Below, piece by piece: positions 32,010 to 33,896 of a stretch of DNA of 33,896 bases. The position numbers were made by a program, and so were the translations under genes. Origin of the DNA: Candidatus Peregrinibacteria bacterium (GTDB taxonomy: Bacteria > Patescibacteriota > Gracilibacteria > UBA1369 > LOWO2-01-FULL-3); the NCBI GenBank assembly GCA_016206505.1, contig JACQRJ010000064.1, forward strand, positions 1-33,896. The letters run 5' to 3'. The notes beneath the pieces were generated by a model. The model was not told the origin of the DNA. It searched no databases and worked only from the letters and a program-made list of their open reading frames with translations. Within the stretch, counting starts at the first letter, position 1. Every line of letters begins with the position of its first letter.

Positions 32010-32969
32010 ATGTTTATGACCGCAGCAAAACAACAGACCAATATTGGCGACGAAGAAGAATTGCCAGTAGTTTCTGAAAAGAGCAAGAAAGACGAAATTT
32101 TAGGCGCTTATCAGTTGTTGATACAAAAATTCAGGGAAGGCGGACAGTCCACACAGGAACGCAAAATCGCCATTGCAAGAAAAAATGAAGATGATCTTGT
32201 GGAAAATGCTTCAAAGCTTGCCGCGAATGACATTTTGGCAAATGTGGCCGGTCTTGAAGCATCCGTAAGAAAATGGCTTTCGGAACTGGCGGAATCTTTG
32301 ATCAAAGAACTTCAAAATCTAAAAAATGCCAGAGAAGCTCTGCAAATTGAAAAAAATCGCCTTGAAGAAGTTCACGAAATTAAAGCGGAAGCCGATACTC
32401 TTTCAAATCTGATATTGGCTCATGGGGAAAAGGAGAAGGAACTGGAAAAAATAATGTTTTTGCAGCGGGAAAATTGGCAAAAAGAACAGGACGAATATAA
32501 ATATCAATTGGGCTTAAAACGCAGAAAAGAGGAAGACGAGTATGAAGAAAAACGTCTGACGAAGGAAAGAATTTTGAAAGATAGAGAGCAGCGAATGGCT
32601 GAGCAGGAGGAGGAGTTAAAAAACTTAAGGCTACTCAAGGAGGCTTTTGACCAGCGTCTTTTGACAGAGCTTGAAATTGCGAAAGAAGAAGCTATCCGTC
32701 AAACAAGAGAAAAAGGTGCAATTGAGGCAAAATTATTGGCTGAAAAAACGGAGTCGGAAAAACGGATGTCAAATCTGACGATTGATACTTTAAGCAAGCA
32801 ATTGGCTCAGTATGAAAGCGACATTCAAAAATTGAAAAAAGAATTGGAAATAGCAAATAACGGGGTTAAGGATATTGCTTTGAAAGTTATTGAAAGCAGA
32901 GGGAGGCAGGGCGATCAGCATCGTCCTTTGGAACCTGGCCGCAAAGAGGAAAAGGTGCGAACTGAATAA
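32010..32969 (+). CDS. Long coiled-coil protein of unknown function
   Basis: The 319 residues are dominated by heptad-rich Glu/Lys/Leu/Gln segments from about 85 to 300 (NLKNAREALQIEKNRLEEV, RERRKEEDEYEEKR-like repeats, LAQYESDIQKLKKELEIA). The N-terminal 60 residues are acidic and probably disordered; the C-terminal 20 are basic. No signal peptide or membrane segment is present, so it is likely a cytosolic structural or scaffold protein. It is transcribed alone from its own promoter, and 171 nt separate it from the tRNA. A structural role in cell shape or DNA organisation would be guesswork. Confidence 0.75.
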   Translation: MFMTAAKQQTNIGDEEELPVVSEKSKKDEILGAYQLLIQKFREGGQSTQERKIAIARKNEDDLVENASKLAANDILANVAGLEASVRKWLSELAESLIKELQNLKNAREALQIEKNRLEEVHEIKAEADTLSNLILAHGEKEKELEKIMFLQRENWQKEQDEYKYQLGLKRRKEEDEYEEKRLTKERILKDREQRMAEQEEELKNLRLLKEAFDQRLLTELEIAKEEAIRQTREKGAIEAKLLAEKTESEKRMSNLTIDTLSKQLAQYESDIQKLKKELEIANNGVKDIALKVIESRGRQGDQHRPLEPGRKEEKVRTE

Positions 32970-33046
32970 ATATTGCCCCTTTAGTTTACAGTTTCGTTGC
33001 GATTTGCTTGCATTTTGTTATTGTTTTGTTATTATATATGTGCAAG

Positions 33047-33082
33047 CCAGAGTGCTGTTAAACTACAGCTTCTCGGGTGACA
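33047..33082. other. Inverted, permuted tRNA-Asp-like fragment upstream of the tRNA
   Basis: CCAGAGT (33047-33053), TTAAACTACAGC (33058-33069) and TCTCGGGTGACA (33071-33082) are perfect reverse complements of three parts of the tRNA-Asp downstream: ACTCTGG before the anticodon, GCTGTAGTTTAA at the 5' end and TGTCACCCGAGA over the anticodon and 3' arm. On the minus strand the anticodon and 3' part comes before the 5' part, so the fragment is circularly permuted. Confidence 0.6.
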
Positions 33083-33120
33083 CAGAAACTCTTCCGAAAG
33101 GAAGGGTTTTTCTGTATAAT
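33083..33120 (+). promoter_or_regulatory. Hairpin followed by the tRNA -10 box
   Basis: AAACTCTTCC-GAAA-GGAAGGGTTT forms a 10-bp stem with a GNRA loop, lengthened by outer CAGAAA/TTTCTG pairing. TATAAT (33115-33120) follows at once and sits 20 nt before the tRNA. The hairpin may terminate a short upstream RNA, and the TATAAT is the probable tRNA promoter -10; no good -35 was found. Confidence 0.5.
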
Positions 33121-33140
33121 TTGTTGGCCTGGTGAAGCAT

Positions 33141-33216
33141 GGGGCTGTAGTTTAATGGTAAAATACTCTGGCCTGTCACCCGAGAGATGCGAGTTCAAAT
33201 CTCGTCGGCTCCACCA
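33141..33216 (+). tRNA. tRNA-Asp (anticodon GTC), CCA encoded
   Basis: The acceptor stem GGGGCTG/CGGCTCC pairs over 7 bp with two G-T wobbles. The D arm (GTTT-AATGGTA-AAAT) and T arm (GCGAG-TTCAAAT-CTCGT) are clear, and CCA is encoded. The loop CTGTCAC puts GTC in the anticodon position after T33. The anticodon stem is poor: with that loop, two of five pairs mismatch. Shifting the loop by one gives four of five pairs but loses T33. Asp identity is therefore likely but not certain. Confidence 0.85.
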
Positions 33217-33494
33217 AGCTTTTTAGGGCTATTCTTCAAGGCTATCTGTATAAAAATTCAAAGCTGTTTCGTACCAGTACGAAAAATTGGATTGCGGTGC
33301 AGATTTGCGATTATGGCAAAATCGTAGTCTAAGCAGAAATCCTTCCTAGGAAACGAAGGTGGTGGATTCGGATTTTCCGCTGCAGACAGATAAAAATCTG
33401 CGTTCGAGAGAAATGGCAGCGACCTGAAATTAGAAGTTGTCGTTTTTAAAGTTTCACCGGTGACACTTTTGTTTGGGACACGAGATGGCATAAA
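33217..33494. other. Palindrome-rich non-coding spacer
   Basis: No convincing ORF. A perfect palindrome TTCGTAC-CA-GTACGAA lies at 33268-33283. From 33299 to 33401 nested complementary segments occur (GCAGATTT with AAATCTGC; CCTT/AAGG around CTAGGAAACG; CAGAT-AAAA-ATCTG). The stretch GGAAACGAAGG and CGGATTTTCC echo short parts of the 11-20 kb palindrome family, but the overall match is weak. It may be a decayed copy, a non-coding RNA or merely terminators. Confidence 0.4.
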
Positions 33495-33896
33495 TCAGGC
33501 CCGCTGTTTGCTTTTGAAGAGGCGAGAAGCCAGGGCGGCGATTGCCAAAATCAGCATCCAGGCGGAGTTGCCTGTTGGATTTTCGGACGGGGCGCTCTTC
33601 TGTGCGCCGCTTGGCGAGCCGGCAAGTCTACCGACTGTACAACCTTCCGAATTGTTCGATGGCGGCGGCGAGCTTGTTTCTGCGCTGGCTGTTTCCGATT
33701 GGAGTTCCCACGGTATCTTGCCGTCCGGTCCCTCAAGCGGATTTGGCATTGCGGGGAAAAATGGCACTTCTTCGCCTGTTGCGGCCTTGATTTTATGCCA
33801 GATTCCGGCTTCGGTAAGAGCTAAAATCTGTGTTCCATTCAGTTTCATCAAAACTGTTGTTCCCGCTTTGTTGTTTCGTACTTCAACGTAATCCAC
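33495..33896 (-). CDS. C-terminal part of a surface protein with TM helix and basic tail (partial)
   Basis: The frame is open to the window end, so the N-terminus lies outside. The visible part has a beta-rich segment (MKLNGTQILALTEAGIWHKIK), a Pro/Ser-rich linker with one Cys (NNSEGCTVGR), a hydrophobic helix (SAWMLILAIAALASRLF) and a short basic tail (KSKQRA). This three-part ending matches proteins anchored by, or sorted through, a C-terminal signal. I cannot assign it to LPXTG, PEP-CTERM or MYXO-CTERM with confidence. The upstream part is needed to name it. Confidence 0.7.
   Translation of the reverse strand: MDYVEVRNNKAGTTVLMKLNGTQILALTEAGIWHKIKAATGEEVPFFPAMPNPLEGPDGKIPWELQSETASAETSSPPPSNNSEGCTVGRLAGSPSGAQKSAPSENPTGNSAWMLILAIAALASRLFKSKQRA

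Noticed and set aside
33040-33120. T-box riboswitch
   Set aside because: A tRNA gene, not an aminoacyl-tRNA synthetase or amino-acid gene, follows, and no T-box TGGN bulge was found.
1-33896. Gracilibacteria-type code with UGA as glycine
   Set aside because: UGA terminates gdhA, ctpA, nrdR, the MNT gene and the zinc ribbon gene at the expected protein ends, and the enzymes read correctly with the standard code.

Overview
The window looks like a chromosomal segment of a Candidate Phyla Radiation (Patescibacteria) bacterium. Peregrinibacteria is my best guess, at moderate confidence. The basis is the mix of a minimal housekeeping set (recA, recX, nusA, pilB, dprA, ftsE, a Xer recombinase, nrdR, pcrA/uvrD, ymdB) with large secreted proteins and a Cys-rich protein type I associate with CPR genomes. 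UGA is an ordinary stop codon at many gene ends here, which argues against the Gracilibacteria/Absconditabacteria code. Several genes have an extended -10 box so close to the ATG that leaderless mRNAs are likely, and Shine-Dalgarno sequences are scarce.

Layout. 1-2.3 kb: two surface proteins with cohesin domains, one of which also carries lamin-tail, FN3-like and dockerin-like domains; a long inverted repeat separates them. 2.3-7.5 kb: a coiled-coil HTH protein, a dolichol/phytol-kinase-like membrane enzyme, glutamate dehydrogenase and pyruvate phosphate dikinase. 7.6-11.4 kb: an orphan minimal nucleotidyltransferase, NAD kinase, an unknown Cys-containing protein, a GT4 glycosyltransferase, a four-helix membrane protein and a zinc ribbon protein. 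11.4-19.7 kb: a recombination and transformation block (recA, recX, nusA, pilB, dprA, plus a Cys/Asn-rich repeat protein). 19.7-22.9 kb, minus strand: purM, ftsE, a Xer recombinase and a small charged protein. 22.9-32.9 kb, plus strand: dgt, nrdR, an L,D-transpeptidase overlapping a secreted FAD oxidoreductase with SLH domains, pcrA/uvrD, ymdB, ctpA and a coiled-coil protein. 33-33.9 kb: tRNA-Asp with an odd antisense, permuted tRNA-like stretch in front of it, a palindrome-rich spacer, and the C-terminal end of a surface protein on the minus strand.

The main discovery candidate is a family of about 120-nt nested palindromes confined to 11.4-19.7 kb: six full copies and one half copy. They lie in the recA leader, between recA and recX, inside recX, and in the convergent gaps pilB/dprA and 17935-gene/purM. 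The outer stem arms differ in sequence between copies, yet each arm pairs with its partner. Three copies are read in frame as part of RecX, enlarging it from about 162 to 288 residues, much like Rickettsia palindromic elements. Copy ends carry TAG/TGA-like motifs and often coincide with the host gene's stop codon. I see no transposase in the window.

Two regulatory signals accompany this block. The recA promoter has a perfect 18-bp palindrome between -35 and -10, resembling a shifted Gram-positive LexA box. An array of 11-bp direct repeats occurs upstream of both recA and dprA, sharing a 31-nt identical stretch in the same orientation relative to each gene. Together these suggest a common control of DNA recombination and uptake genes.
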